Shown here: positions 57,040-64,000 of the stretch, piece by piece
Position numbering within the stretch: position 1 is the stretch's first letter
Layout of the letters: the number at the start of each line of letters is the position of its first letter
Assembly: GCF_002835665.1 (NCBI RefSeq)
Contig: NZ_PIZV01000074.1
Location: 85,508-149,507, forward strand
Direction: 5' to 3'
From: Chryseobacterium sp. PMSZPI
GTDB taxonomy: Bacteria; Bacteroidota; Bacteroidia; Flavobacteriales; Weeksellaceae
DNA: 64,000 nt
Made by a program: the position numbers and the translations under genes
Notes under the pieces: generated by a model
What the model saw: the letters and a program-made list of their open reading frames with translations, nothing else
What the model was told of the DNA's origin: nothing
The model's database searches: none

Positions 57040-57969
57040 ATGAAAATACTCCTTTTAGATAAAAATCATCCCCTAATCACTGAACAGCTTTTAGCAAAAA
57101 ACTTTATTTTGGAAGAAGATTTTACTTCCTCTTACGATGAAGTCTGTGATAAAATTGAGAACTATGACGGAATTATCATCAGAAGCCGTATTCCTTTAGA
57201 TCAAAACTTCCTTCAGAAAGCAAAGAATCTGAAGTTTATTGCAAGAGTGGGTGCAGGAATGGAAAATATTGATATTCCTGTTGCTGAAAAATTAGGTATT
57301 CAGCTCATCAATTCTCCGGAAGGAAATAGAGATTCAGTAGCAGAGCATGTTGTAGGAATGCTTTTGGTAATCATGAATAGATTGTTTATTGCTTCCCAGG
57401 AGGTCAAAAATGGGGTTTGGAAACGTGAAGAGAACAGAGGAGACGAGTTGCTGGGAAAAACAATTGGACTTATCGGATATGGAAATATGGGAAAAGCAAC
57501 TGCTAAAAGACTTTCCGGCTTTGGTTGTAAGGTGATTTTTCATGATATTCTTCCCGGTCTTTCAGATGAATTTGCAACACAGGTTACATTAGAGGAGCTT
57601 AAACAGGTTGCAGAGGTGGTAAGTTTACATATTCCTTTAACGCAGGAAACACATTATCTTATTGATGAAAGGTTTATTGCTGATATGAAAAATGACTTTT
57701 ATTTTGTGAATACAGCAAGAGGGAAGAATGTAAAAACGGAAAGTTTAGTTGAGGCTTTAAAATCCGGAAAAATAAGAGGAGCCTGTCTGGATGTATTGGA
57801 ATATGAAAAATCTTCTTTCGAACATCTTGAAGCTGAAAATGAAGACTTAAAATATCTGTTGGAATCCGAAAAGGCAATTGTAACACCTCATATTGCAGGT
57901 TGGACGCATCAAAGTAAAGAAAAACTGGCACAGTTCATTGTAGATAAAATTGTAAATTCTCATTGCTAA
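57040..57969 (+). CDS. D-2-hydroxyacid dehydrogenase
   Basis: 309-residue NAD-dependent dehydrogenase of the D-isomer family (SerA-like). NAD loop: GLIGYGNMGKATAKRL near residue 145, followed by FHDILPG. Active-site residues: Arg in VNTARGKNVKTE, and His in VTPHIAGWTHQS. The substrate is not clear: no ACT domain, so not a full-length phosphoglycerate dehydrogenase. A compact inverted repeat follows the stop codon. Confidence 0.9.
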   Translation: MKILLLDKNHPLITEQLLAKNFILEEDFTSSYDEVCDKIENYDGIIIRSRIPLDQNFLQKAKNLKFIARVGAGMENIDIPVAEKLGIQLINSPEGNRDSVAEHVVGMLLVIMNRLFIASQEVKNGVWKREENRGDELLGKTIGLIGYGNMGKATAKRLSGFGCKVIFHDILPGLSDEFATQVTLEELKQVAEVVSLHIPLTQETHYLIDERFIADMKNDFYFVNTARGKNVKTESLVEALKSGKIRGACLDVLEYEKSSFEHLEAENEDLKYLLESEKAIVTPHIAGWTHQSKEKLAQFIVDKIVNSHC

Positions 57970-58054
57970 GCGAAGAAAGCAAAGAAGGCTGAAGGGGTAA
58001 AAACGGAAAGGCATAATTGTGAAGTTGCGTCTTTGCTTTCTCAGCCTTCTTCGC
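57970..58054. repeat. intergenic inverted repeat with GCGAAGAA arms
   Basis: GCGAAGAAAGCAAAGAAGGC (from 57970) and the facing arm, ending GCCTTCTTCGC at 58054, are imperfect reverse complements. A spacer of about 40 bases holds no gene. It may help end the dehydrogenase transcript. Confidence 0.5.
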
Positions 58055-58164
58055 CTTTTCAATTTTACTATTTTAAGTATTTGTGTTAAATAATTCATAA
58101 TATCCCTTTCATATTTATTATTTATTTTCGAGTTTTATTAAATTGCCGCTCATTTTTGAATCTC

Positions 58165-59427
58165 ATGAAGACGCGTAATTTTGTACTTATTGTAACTGTT
58201 TTTTTATCCCTTTTTTCCTGTAAAAATAAATCTGAAGCTAAAGAAGTTTCAGCAGAGAATACCACCAATCTACCCAACTACGGAGATGTGGATTTGAGTA
58301 ATGTCTTTACCAAAGCAGACGGTCAGCTATCCAATAAAGAATCATTGGCCGGTTATATAGATCAATATTATAAAAAGATCTGGGAAGGAGGTGATTTAAG
58401 CGGTGGAATATTGGTGGCAAAAGGAGACGAAATTTTATACGAAAACTATAGAGGTTTTGGCAGAGAAGGACATCAGATGCCTATCGATAAGAATACACCA
58501 TTACATGTCGCTTCGGTTTCAAAAACGTTAACGGCTATGGCAATGATGAAATTGGTAGAAGCCGGAAAAATAAAGCTTTCCGATCACCTTACAGAATATT
58601 TTCCAGGATTTCCTTATCCTAACGTTACGGTACAAACTTTATTAGATCAAAGAAGTGGTCTTCCCAAATACGAATATTTTATTACCAAAATACAGCCGGC
58701 ACCGGCAGAACTTTCAAAGCCGTTTATTACCAATCAGGATGTATTGAATATGATTATTAAATATAAACCTGAACTGTCGAGAGATACAGATACAGGATTT
58801 ATGTACTGTAATACCAATTTTGCATTATTGGCTTTGTTAATTGAGAAGGTTACAAAAACTCCTTTTCCACAAGCTATGAAAGAAATGGTTTTCACACCAT
58901 TGAAAATGACTCACACTTATATTTTCCAGGAAAAAGATATTCCTACTGCTTCACAATCTTTTTATTATGGTGGAAACAAATTGTATCCTTTAGACAGATT
59001 GGATCTTATTTATGGAGATAAAAATGTATACACAACGCCAAGAGATTTATATAATTTTTCAAAGGCTATGTTTTCAAAGAATTTCCTAAAGCCTGAGCTG
59101 ATGCAAATGGTTTTCACTCCCTACAGTAATGAAAAAGCCGGAATGAATAATTATGGATTAGGTTTTAGAATGAAAATATTTGATAATGGTGAAAAACTTA
59201 CCTATCATAATGGATGGTGGCATGGTACCAATTCCGTATTTGCCCATCTTTTAAAATCTAAAGTGACCATTGTAGCGATTGGAAACAAATATTCGAATAA
59301 AGTGTATACTGCATTAGCTCTATCCGGATTATTTGAAGATTTTCCTTTGCAGAAAGATAAACTTCAGTCTGTGATGAATGACAATAAAGATAGTTTGAAT
59401 TCAGGACACGAAGTTTTTGGAGAATAA
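58165..59427 (+). CDS. serine hydrolase, beta-lactamase class C family, lipoprotein
   Basis: 420-residue lipoprotein: MKTRNFVLIVTVFLSLFSC signals lipid attachment at Cys. The hydrolase domain has the SxxK motif in HVASVSKTLTAM, YxN as MYCNTNFALL, and HxG in YHNGWWHGTNS. Family members range from penicillin-recognising enzymes to esterases, so the substrate is unknown. The frame is open from a TTG at 58156, but ATG 58165 is a better start. TATTTTCG at 58123-58130 may be its -7 box. Confidence 0.88.
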   Translation: MKTRNFVLIVTVFLSLFSCKNKSEAKEVSAENTTNLPNYGDVDLSNVFTKADGQLSNKESLAGYIDQYYKKIWEGGDLSGGILVAKGDEILYENYRGFGREGHQMPIDKNTPLHVASVSKTLTAMAMMKLVEAGKIKLSDHLTEYFPGFPYPNVTVQTLLDQRSGLPKYEYFITKIQPAPAELSKPFITNQDVLNMIIKYKPELSRDTDTGFMYCNTNFALLALLIEKVTKTPFPQAMKEMVFTPLKMTHTYIFQEKDIPTASQSFYYGGNKLYPLDRLDLIYGDKNVYTTPRDLYNFSKAMFSKNFLKPELMQMVFTPYSNEKAGMNNYGLGFRMKIFDNGEKLTYHNGWWHGTNSVFAHLLKSKVTIVAIGNKYSNKVYTALALSGLFEDFPLQKDKLQSVMNDNKDSLNSGHEVFGE

Positions 59428-59431
59428 TGTT

Positions 59432-59439
59432 TATTTTTG
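59432..59439 (+). promoter_or_regulatory. -7 box before the Ig-like lipoprotein gene
   Basis: TATTTTTG, a perfect TAnnTTTG box, lies 5 bases after the previous stop codon and 13 bases before ATG 59453, so this gene has its own promoter. Confidence 0.5.
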
Positions 59440-59452
59440 CTTAAACATTTTC

Positions 59453-61231
59453 ATGAAAAGGTTTCTTTTATTATTTGTTATCTGTTTTCTTGTACATTCC
59501 TGTGCAAGAGTTGGATCTCCTGTAGGAGGCCCGAAGGATACTTTAGCGCCTAGATTTTTAAGCTCCAATATTGATACGACAAGAATCAATGTAAAAAGAG
59601 ATATTCGCGAACTCCGTTTGGATTTTGATGAGTATGTTACGTTGAAAGATATCAATAAAAACCTTATTATTTCTCCACCGATTAAAAATATCAAACGTAT
59701 TCTTCCATCCGGAATTGCCAATAAATTTGTTTTGATCCAATGGTCGGATACACTGCAGGCGAATACTACATATAATTTCAACTTTGGAAACTCTATTGTT
59801 GATAATAATGAATCTAATCCATTACGTTACTTCAACTTTGCCTTTTCTACTGGAGAAAAATTAGATGATTTGTATGTCAGTGGTGAAGTAAAAGATGCTC
59901 TGGATATTAAAAAGAAATCCAGTAGCTCTGAAAACAAGCTGGTCGTAGGGCTGTATCAGGTAAAAGATACTATGAACTATAAACAGAAGCCTTATTATAT
60001 TACTAAAGTGGATGATGATGGATATTATGAGTTAAATTACCTTACTCCCGGAAAATATAAAATCATTGCTTTTGAAGATGAGAATGGAAATTCAGTTTAT
60101 GATCCCGGAAAGGAGAAAATAGGATTTCAAAAGGATCCTCTCAATATAGAAAAATCTATTTCAGGATTGAATTTAAAAGTTTATCCTTCTAAAAAGCCTT
60201 TGAAATATTCAGAAATGAAAGAAGCTCCGGGTGGAGTTTTAATGACTTTTGAAGGAAACCCTGCTGAGGTAAAAGTTCAATCGTTAAATGATAAGCTTAA
60301 AGATGTTAAAATCACTCATGCTCCGAAATCCGATTCAGTCAGAATCTGGTTTGATGCTGTGAAAAATAATGTTGGACAGGAAACTACCGAGAAATTAGTT
60401 TTCAGTCATAATATGGGTCCGAAAAAAGATAGTATTTACAATGTTTCCTTATTTTACAAGTTTAATAAGAAAGATGTAATGGATATCAACAGTGATAACG
60501 GAGGAGGTTCGCTCGCTCCACAATCTGACTTTAAATTATCCTCTAATTATTTCATCGATAAAATAGATCCTACAAGTTGGAGGTTGACTGTAAAAGGAGA
60601 TAGCTTAAATACATTACCATTTACAGCTAAAATATCAGAAACAAATCCTTATCAGATACAGGTGAAATCTGATTTTGTTACCGGAAAAAACTATCAACTT
60701 TTAATACCTAGTAAGACAGTCTCTTCTTTCTATGCTAAAAATACACAAGCAAAACGTTTTGATTTTGATGTTGCTAAAATAGATCAATTCGGAAGCCTGG
60801 CATTTACTCTTTCGAATGCTCCGACAGGTAAATACTGGATCCAGCTTCTTGATTCTTCAGGTAAGGTAATTTATCAAAAATATACACAAGGAGATAAGGT
60901 GAAATTCGATATTTTGAAACCTGAGGAATATATTGTAAGAATCCTGGTGGATAATAATGGAAACAAATTCTGGGATGAAGCAGACTTCGCCCATGAAATC
61001 TTTGCTGAAGATGCTTATATTTTCTATAAAAAAGTCATTATAAGGGGGTTGTGGGAAACTAATGAAGATTGGGATCTGCATGATACAAGAACATTAGATA
61101 GTCCTAAAGGAGGAACTTCTCCTGTGACTCCAAATACAAGTACTCCTTCTGTAGATAAAAAAGAAACCACGGAGCAACCAATAAAAAAAGAATTAAAACT
61201 TAATAATGCAGTTCTAACACCTGTAAAATAA
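59453..61231 (+). CDS. Ig-like domain (Big_5) lipoprotein
   Basis: 592-residue lipoprotein with signal MKRFLLLFVICFLVHSC. Right after Cys come ARVGSPVGGPKDTLAPRFL and DTTRINVKRDIRELRLDFDEYV, the standard opening of the Bacteroidota Ig-like (Big_5) surface lipoproteins. A prealbumin-like segment (DDGYYELNYLTPGKYKIIAFEDENGN) and further beta domains follow. Tail is Thr/Pro/Lys-rich. Role is unknown; an upstream start at 59417 is rejected because it would precede the signal peptide. It is 4 bases from the haem-binding gene. Confidence 0.85.
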   Translation: MKRFLLLFVICFLVHSCARVGSPVGGPKDTLAPRFLSSNIDTTRINVKRDIRELRLDFDEYVTLKDINKNLIISPPIKNIKRILPSGIANKFVLIQWSDTLQANTTYNFNFGNSIVDNNESNPLRYFNFAFSTGEKLDDLYVSGEVKDALDIKKKSSSSENKLVVGLYQVKDTMNYKQKPYYITKVDDDGYYELNYLTPGKYKIIAFEDENGNSVYDPGKEKIGFQKDPLNIEKSISGLNLKVYPSKKPLKYSEMKEAPGGVLMTFEGNPAEVKVQSLNDKLKDVKITHAPKSDSVRIWFDAVKNNVGQETTEKLVFSHNMGPKKDSIYNVSLFYKFNKKDVMDINSDNGGGSLAPQSDFKLSSNYFIDKIDPTSWRLTVKGDSLNTLPFTAKISETNPYQIQVKSDFVTGKNYQLLIPSKTVSSFYAKNTQAKRFDFDVAKIDQFGSLAFTLSNAPTGKYWIQLLDSSGKVIYQKYTQGDKVKFDILKPEEYIVRILVDNNGNKFWDEADFAHEIFAEDAYIFYKKVIIRGLWETNEDWDLHDTRTLDSPKGGTSPVTPNTSTPSVDKKETTEQPIKKELKLNNAVLTPVK

Positions 61232-61235
61232 GCTT

Positions 61236-61694
61236 ATGAAGAAGGCAAAGAAAATTATCTTTTGGATTTTGGTTGGTTTTGCTCTGATCCAGTTTATTCC
61301 AATCGATAGAGTGAATAAGCCGGTAGATCATGCCGTAAATTTTGTAGATGCAAAGAAAACACCGGAAAAGGTAAAATCATTGATTAAAAATGCATGTTAT
61401 GATTGTCACTCCAATGAGACGGTTTATCCGAAATATGCCTTTATTGCCCCTGTTTCATGGTCTGTAAAAAGCCATGTAAACGAAGGAAGAGCACATCTTA
61501 ATTTTTCCATTTGGGGAACTTATAACAAAGAATTGAAGGAGAATATGCTTGATAGATCCATGGAGGCTCTTAAACATAAAACAATGCCATTACCCGGATA
61601 TATTGTTTATCATAAAGAAGCTAACCTTTCACAGGCAGAAAGAACCTTGCTTATTCAGTATTTTGATGAAATGCTGAAATCAAAAACATATTAA
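61236..61694 (+). CDS. haem-binding domain-containing protein
   Basis: 152-residue protein with an N-terminal helix (IIFWILVGFALIQFIPI) and one haem-c motif, CYDCHSNE, near residue 54, followed by the family text YPKYAFIAPVSWSVKSHVNEGRAHLNFSIWG. This matches the 'haem-binding domain' (DUF1924/Haem_bd) family of small periplasmic cytochromes. The neighbouring Big_5 lipoprotein is probably co-transcribed. The electron partner is unknown. Confidence 0.88.
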   Translation: MKKAKKIIFWILVGFALIQFIPIDRVNKPVDHAVNFVDAKKTPEKVKSLIKNACYDCHSNETVYPKYAFIAPVSWSVKSHVNEGRAHLNFSIWGTYNKELKENMLDRSMEALKHKTMPLPGYIVYHKEANLSQAERTLLIQYFDEMLKSKTY

Positions 61695-61730
61695 TCTAAA
61701 ATATAGTTTTTATCCATATTTTTATAGTGT

Positions 61731-61757
61731 TGTCATTCTGACGAAGGAAGAATCTCA
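61731..61757 (+). repeat. single arm of a dispersed repeat
   Basis: The text GTCATTCTGACGAAGGAAGA, followed by ATCTCA, is one I associate with repeated intergenic palindromes in Chryseobacterium-type genomes. Its usual complementary arm is not adjacent. The 266-base gap between the haem-binding gene and the Nudix gene holds it plus the two repeats at 61781-61949. Confidence 0.45.
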
Positions 61758-61780
61758 TTATATAGATATCCAAAATATAT

Positions 61781-61949
61781 TTCCCACAAATTTCAGAGAT
61801 TCATCACTGAGCTTATATAATATGCATCTGTGTAATTCGTGAAATCTGTGGGGAAATTGTTTTTAAACATAAAAAAACTCCCGCAGATTTTACAAAATAG
61901 GCAGTGGATAAACCCTAATAATCTGCCGTATCTGCAATATCTGCGAGAG
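61781..61949. repeat. two tandem inverted repeats
   Basis: First: TTCCCACAAATTTC (61781-61794) with GAAATCTGTGGGGAA (61841-61855). Second: CTCCCGCAGATTTT (from 61879) with the arm ending ATCTGCGAGAG (to 61949). Both carry the AAATCTG/GCAGAT words seen at 42534 and 46055. Confidence 0.55.
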
Positions 61950-61960
61950 AATATATAAAA

Positions 61961-62473
61961 TTATTTCTTTAAATAATCCTTGAAAAATCTTTTCTGAGAA
62001 TCAAAAGCAATATCTTCAAGCTGAAGTTCCTTTAAAGGAATCCATACTGCTTCTGAAATTTCTGAAAGCTCAAGGTTAACCTCAAATTTTTCCGATACAT
62101 TGTATTCATAAAAGAGATCAATCGTATTGTAATCGATTTCTTTATATTGATACACATTAGGAAGGCTTGTAAGGTATCGTAGAGCCGAAATATCAATATC
62201 AAGCTGAAGTTCTTCAAAAAGTTCTCTTCTACAGGTTTCTTCTGCACTTTCTCTAGGGTCAACAAACCCTCCGGCCAGATCAAGTTTTCCTTTTTTAGGA
62301 TCTCTATTCCTTCTGGTAAGGTAGATTTCATCACCACATCTGATGACAACCGCTACTGCGCCTGCCACATTATTATACAGGGTAAAACCACATTCGGGGC
62401 AGCTCCATTTCTTTTCTCCATCCCAATCTAAAGATTCTTTGCCACAGCTTGGACAATATTTCAATAATTTCAT
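61961..62473 (-). CDS. Nudix hydrolase with zinc ribbon
   Basis: 170-residue Nudix hydrolase. The N-terminal zinc ribbon is CPSCGKESLDWDGEKKWSCPECG, with four Cys ligands. The Nudix box reads GGFVDPRESAEETCRRELFEEL, with the metal-binding REL-x-EE intact. The arrangement resembles NudC-type enzymes that hydrolyse NAD-linked pyrophosphates, but the substrate is not fixed by sequence. Confidence 0.9.
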   Translation of the reverse strand: MKLLKYCPSCGKESLDWDGEKKWSCPECGFTLYNNVAGAVAVVIRCGDEIYLTRRNRDPKKGKLDLAGGFVDPRESAEETCRRELFEELQLDIDISALRYLTSLPNVYQYKEIDYNTIDLFYEYNVSEKFEVNLELSEISEAVWIPLKELQLEDIAFDSQKRFFKDYLKK

Positions 62474-62515
62474 CTGTTTATAACTATTTTCTCAAAAATC
62501 AGACGGAAGGTCCTT

Positions 62516-63430
62516 TTATTGAGCAATATTAATATTTCTTGGGTGATAACTTAAAATAACATCCCTCAATTCTTCTGTTTTCAGATGAGTATAGATTTCC
62601 GTTGTCGTAATACTGGAGTGTCCCAGCATCTCTTGAATAAAACGAAGATCCGCACCATTCTGCAATAAATGCGTAGCAAAAGAATGTCTAAATGTGTGTG
62701 GAGATATTTTTTTGTTAACCCCTGCTTTGTCAGTAAGTTCTTTGATAATAAGAAATACAATCACTCTGGACATAGAAGTTCCACGGCTGTTCAAGAACAG
62801 GGTGTCTTCATATTTCTTGTTGATTTTACCTTTAGAACGAACCTCTTTAATATAACTTTCCAATAGCTCAGCTGTGTAATCTGCTAAAGGAACGAAGCGG
62901 ATCTTATTTCCCTTTCCGTTTACTTTGATATATTGCTCCTTGAAATTAATATTGGATATCTTCAAGTCGATTAATTCAGAAACGCGAAGTCCGCAACCAT
63001 ACAGTACTTCAATGATGCAATGGTTCCTTTTTCCGAGATCTGTATTAACCTCAATAGCAGCAATAATTCTGTTGATATCAGCTAAACTTAAGGTGTCAGG
63101 TAAGTATAATCCCAATTTAGGGCCTTCAAGTAACGCTGCGGGATTGTCTTCACGATATTCATCTTCAAGCAGAAATTTAAAGAAAGCTTTTATGGACGAG
63201 ATCCACCTCGCTTGTGATCTCTCACTGAATTTCTGTTTTGAAAGATTGAAAATGTATTCCTGCAGGTTTTCGTAACCGATAGAATCTGGGCCGACGTTTG
63301 CCAGATCTTCTTCTGCGTAATCTTTTAATTTCTTAATGTCCCGAACATAAGCGTCGAGAGTATTTTCTGAAAAATTTCTTTCGAAACGAAGAAATATTTC
63401 AAAATCTTTGATCTTTTCATCCCAAGTCAT
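62516..63430 (-). CDS. xerD: site-specific tyrosine recombinase XerD
   Basis: 304-residue tyrosine recombinase that resolves chromosome dimers at dif. The N-terminal SAM-like domain starts FEIFLRFERNFSENTLDAYVRDI. The catalytic set is Arg in YGCGLRVSELIDL, Lys near KVNGKGNKIRFVPL, HxxR in PHTFRHSFATHLL, and His then Tyr in LGHSSITTTEIYTH. It is followed by the Nudix gene and preceded 6 bases away by the dCMP-deaminase gene in one direction. Confidence 0.95.
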   Translation of the reverse strand: MTWDEKIKDFEIFLRFERNFSENTLDAYVRDIKKLKDYAEEDLANVGPDSIGYENLQEYIFNLSKQKFSERSQARWISSIKAFFKFLLEDEYREDNPAALLEGPKLGLYLPDTLSLADINRIIAAIEVNTDLGKRNHCIIEVLYGCGLRVSELIDLKISNINFKEQYIKVNGKGNKIRFVPLADYTAELLESYIKEVRSKGKINKKYEDTLFLNSRGTSMSRVIVFLIIKELTDKAGVNKKISPHTFRHSFATHLLQNGADLRFIQEMLGHSSITTTEIYTHLKTEELRDVILSYHPRNINIAQ

Positions 63431-63436
63431 TTGTGC

Positions 63437-63859
63437 TTATTTTTTTAGTTCACAGTCCGATATTTGTTCTATTTCAATGTTATGGTTTCTCAGGAACGAT
63501 ATCCCATCGTCATCCGAATACTCATTGATGTACACTAGTCTTGTAATTCCTGCTTGCAGGATCAGCTTACTACATTCTTTACAAGGAGATAACGTTAAAT
63601 ATAACGTGGCTCCCTTTGCAGATTGAGTGGAAGCAGCCAGTTTTAATATGGCATTAGCTTCGGCATGCAATACATACCAGTGTGTTTTTCCGTTCGCATC
63701 TTCACAACAATTTTCAAACCCCGAAGGAGTTCCGTTGTAACCATCTGAAATAATCATCCTATCTTTTACGATAAGAGCTCCTACCTGTTTTCTCTTACAG
63801 TAGGAGAGTTTTGCCCATTCCTGGGCCATTTTTAGATAAGCCTTGTCAAACTTATTCAT
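63437..63859 (-). CDS. deoxycytidylate deaminase family protein
   Basis: 140-residue zinc-dependent cytidine/deoxycytidylate deaminase. Zinc-site motifs: HAEANAIL (HxE) and LSPCKECSKLILQAG (PCxxC). The allosteric-type GALIVKDRMIISDGYNGTPSGFENCC is typical of dCMP deaminases, which supply dUMP for thymidylate synthesis. It starts the xerD-side operon on the minus strand. Confidence 0.92.
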   Translation of the reverse strand: MNKFDKAYLKMAQEWAKLSYCKRKQVGALIVKDRMIISDGYNGTPSGFENCCEDANGKTHWYVLHAEANAILKLAASTQSAKGATLYLTLSPCKECSKLILQAGITRLVYINEYSDDDGISFLRNHNIEIEQISDCELKK

Positions 63860-63909
63860 ACCGCAGCATTAGTTTTTCGAAATAATTTGGATTAAAAGCT
63901 TTTGAAAGG

Positions 63910-64000
63910 TTAGAAGTTGGGCTTTCTTTTCTCAAGGAAAGCAGTCACTCCTTCTTTCTTATCTTCCATTTCAAAAAGCTCACCGAAATATTTGATTTCG
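63910..64000 (-). CDS. enoyl-CoA hydratase/isomerase, C-terminal fragment
   Basis: Only the last 30 codons are inside the window, ending EMEDKKEGVTAFLEKRKPNF followed by TAA (63910-63912). The text (FGELFEMEDKKEGVTAFLEKRKP) is the usual C-terminus of crotonase-fold enoyl-CoA hydratases. The N-terminal part is beyond the right edge. Confidence 0.75.
   Translation of the reverse strand, partial: EIKYFGELFEMEDKKEGVTAFLEKRKPNF

Noticed and set aside
61781..61949. CRISPR array
   Set aside because: The repeats are inverted, not direct, and there is no spacer periodicity or cas gene.

Overview
The window looks like chromosome of a member of the Bacteroidota, most likely a Flavobacteriia genus close to Chryseobacterium. 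The reasons are: AT-rich DNA; TAnnTTTG-type -7 promoter boxes with few Shine-Dalgarno sequences; a fused CcoN-CcoO oxidase subunit; SprB/OmpA-era Bacteroidota families such as OMP beta-barrel TonB-type proteins, Big_5 lipoproteins, HU-CCDC81 and WG-repeat proteins; and many small intergenic inverted repeats. The genus is inferred from gene content and general familiarity, not from a search. No tRNA, rRNA, CRISPR array, transposase or prophage was seen.

Layout. 0-12 kb: a partial DUF4349-type lipoprotein, an acyl-CoA dehydrogenase, DoxX, an AI-2E-family permease, Lon protease, a PpiD-like periplasmic foldase, then an MCE/MlaD protein followed by a two-gene Fe-S oxidoreductase pair. 12-18 kb: a small surface-glycan group (FkbM methyltransferase, GT4 glycosyltransferase, flippase, asparagine-synthase-like amidotransferase) that surrounds a conserved flavobacterial protein. 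18.6-20 kb: serS. 20-29.6 kb, minus strand: a full cbb3 cytochrome oxidase gene set (ccoI, ccoS, ccoNO, ccoQ, ccoP, ccoG, ccoH, a SafE-like protein, a lipoprotein), divergent from a Crp/Fnr regulator. A TGAT-N4-ATCA palindrome lies in the shared promoter region. The ccoNO gene carries a one-base frameshift as given. 30.4-32.3 kb: panB, a membrane protein and a small RluA-type pseudouridine synthase.

32.5-35.2 kb: a compact three-gene EcoRII-like restriction-modification island (vsr, dcm-type methylase, EcoRII-type endonuclease). 35.3-42.5 kb: the thiamine biosynthesis operon thiS-thiC-thiE/tenI-thiD-thiE-thiG-thiH-thiF, led by a TPP riboswitch. Its downstream leader can fold into a hairpin that buries the thiS start codon. 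A second TPP riboswitch at 52.8 kb precedes a TonB-dependent receptor, so synthesis and probable outer-membrane uptake of thiamine compounds are under the same ligand. Between them are a TonB-like outer membrane protein, a small membrane protein with an Hsp20 chaperone, and two different aconitases side by side (mitochondrial-type and AcnB).

55-64 kb: an HU-CCDC81 protein overlapping an acyl-CoA thioesterase, a GxxExxY protein framed by inverted repeats, a 2-hydroxyacid dehydrogenase, a serine hydrolase, a Big_5 lipoprotein with a haem-binding partner, a Nudix hydrolase, XerD, a dCMP-deaminase-family protein and the tail of an enoyl-CoA hydratase gene.

The most useful second looks are the ccoNO frameshift, the start-codon-masking thiS riboswitch, the Fnr-type site between ccoI and its regulator, the GxxExxY gene nested in repeats, and several perfect -7 boxes that end only 5-8 bases before a start codon, which suggests leaderless or nearly leaderless transcripts. 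I did not find a convincing wholly new multi-gene system.
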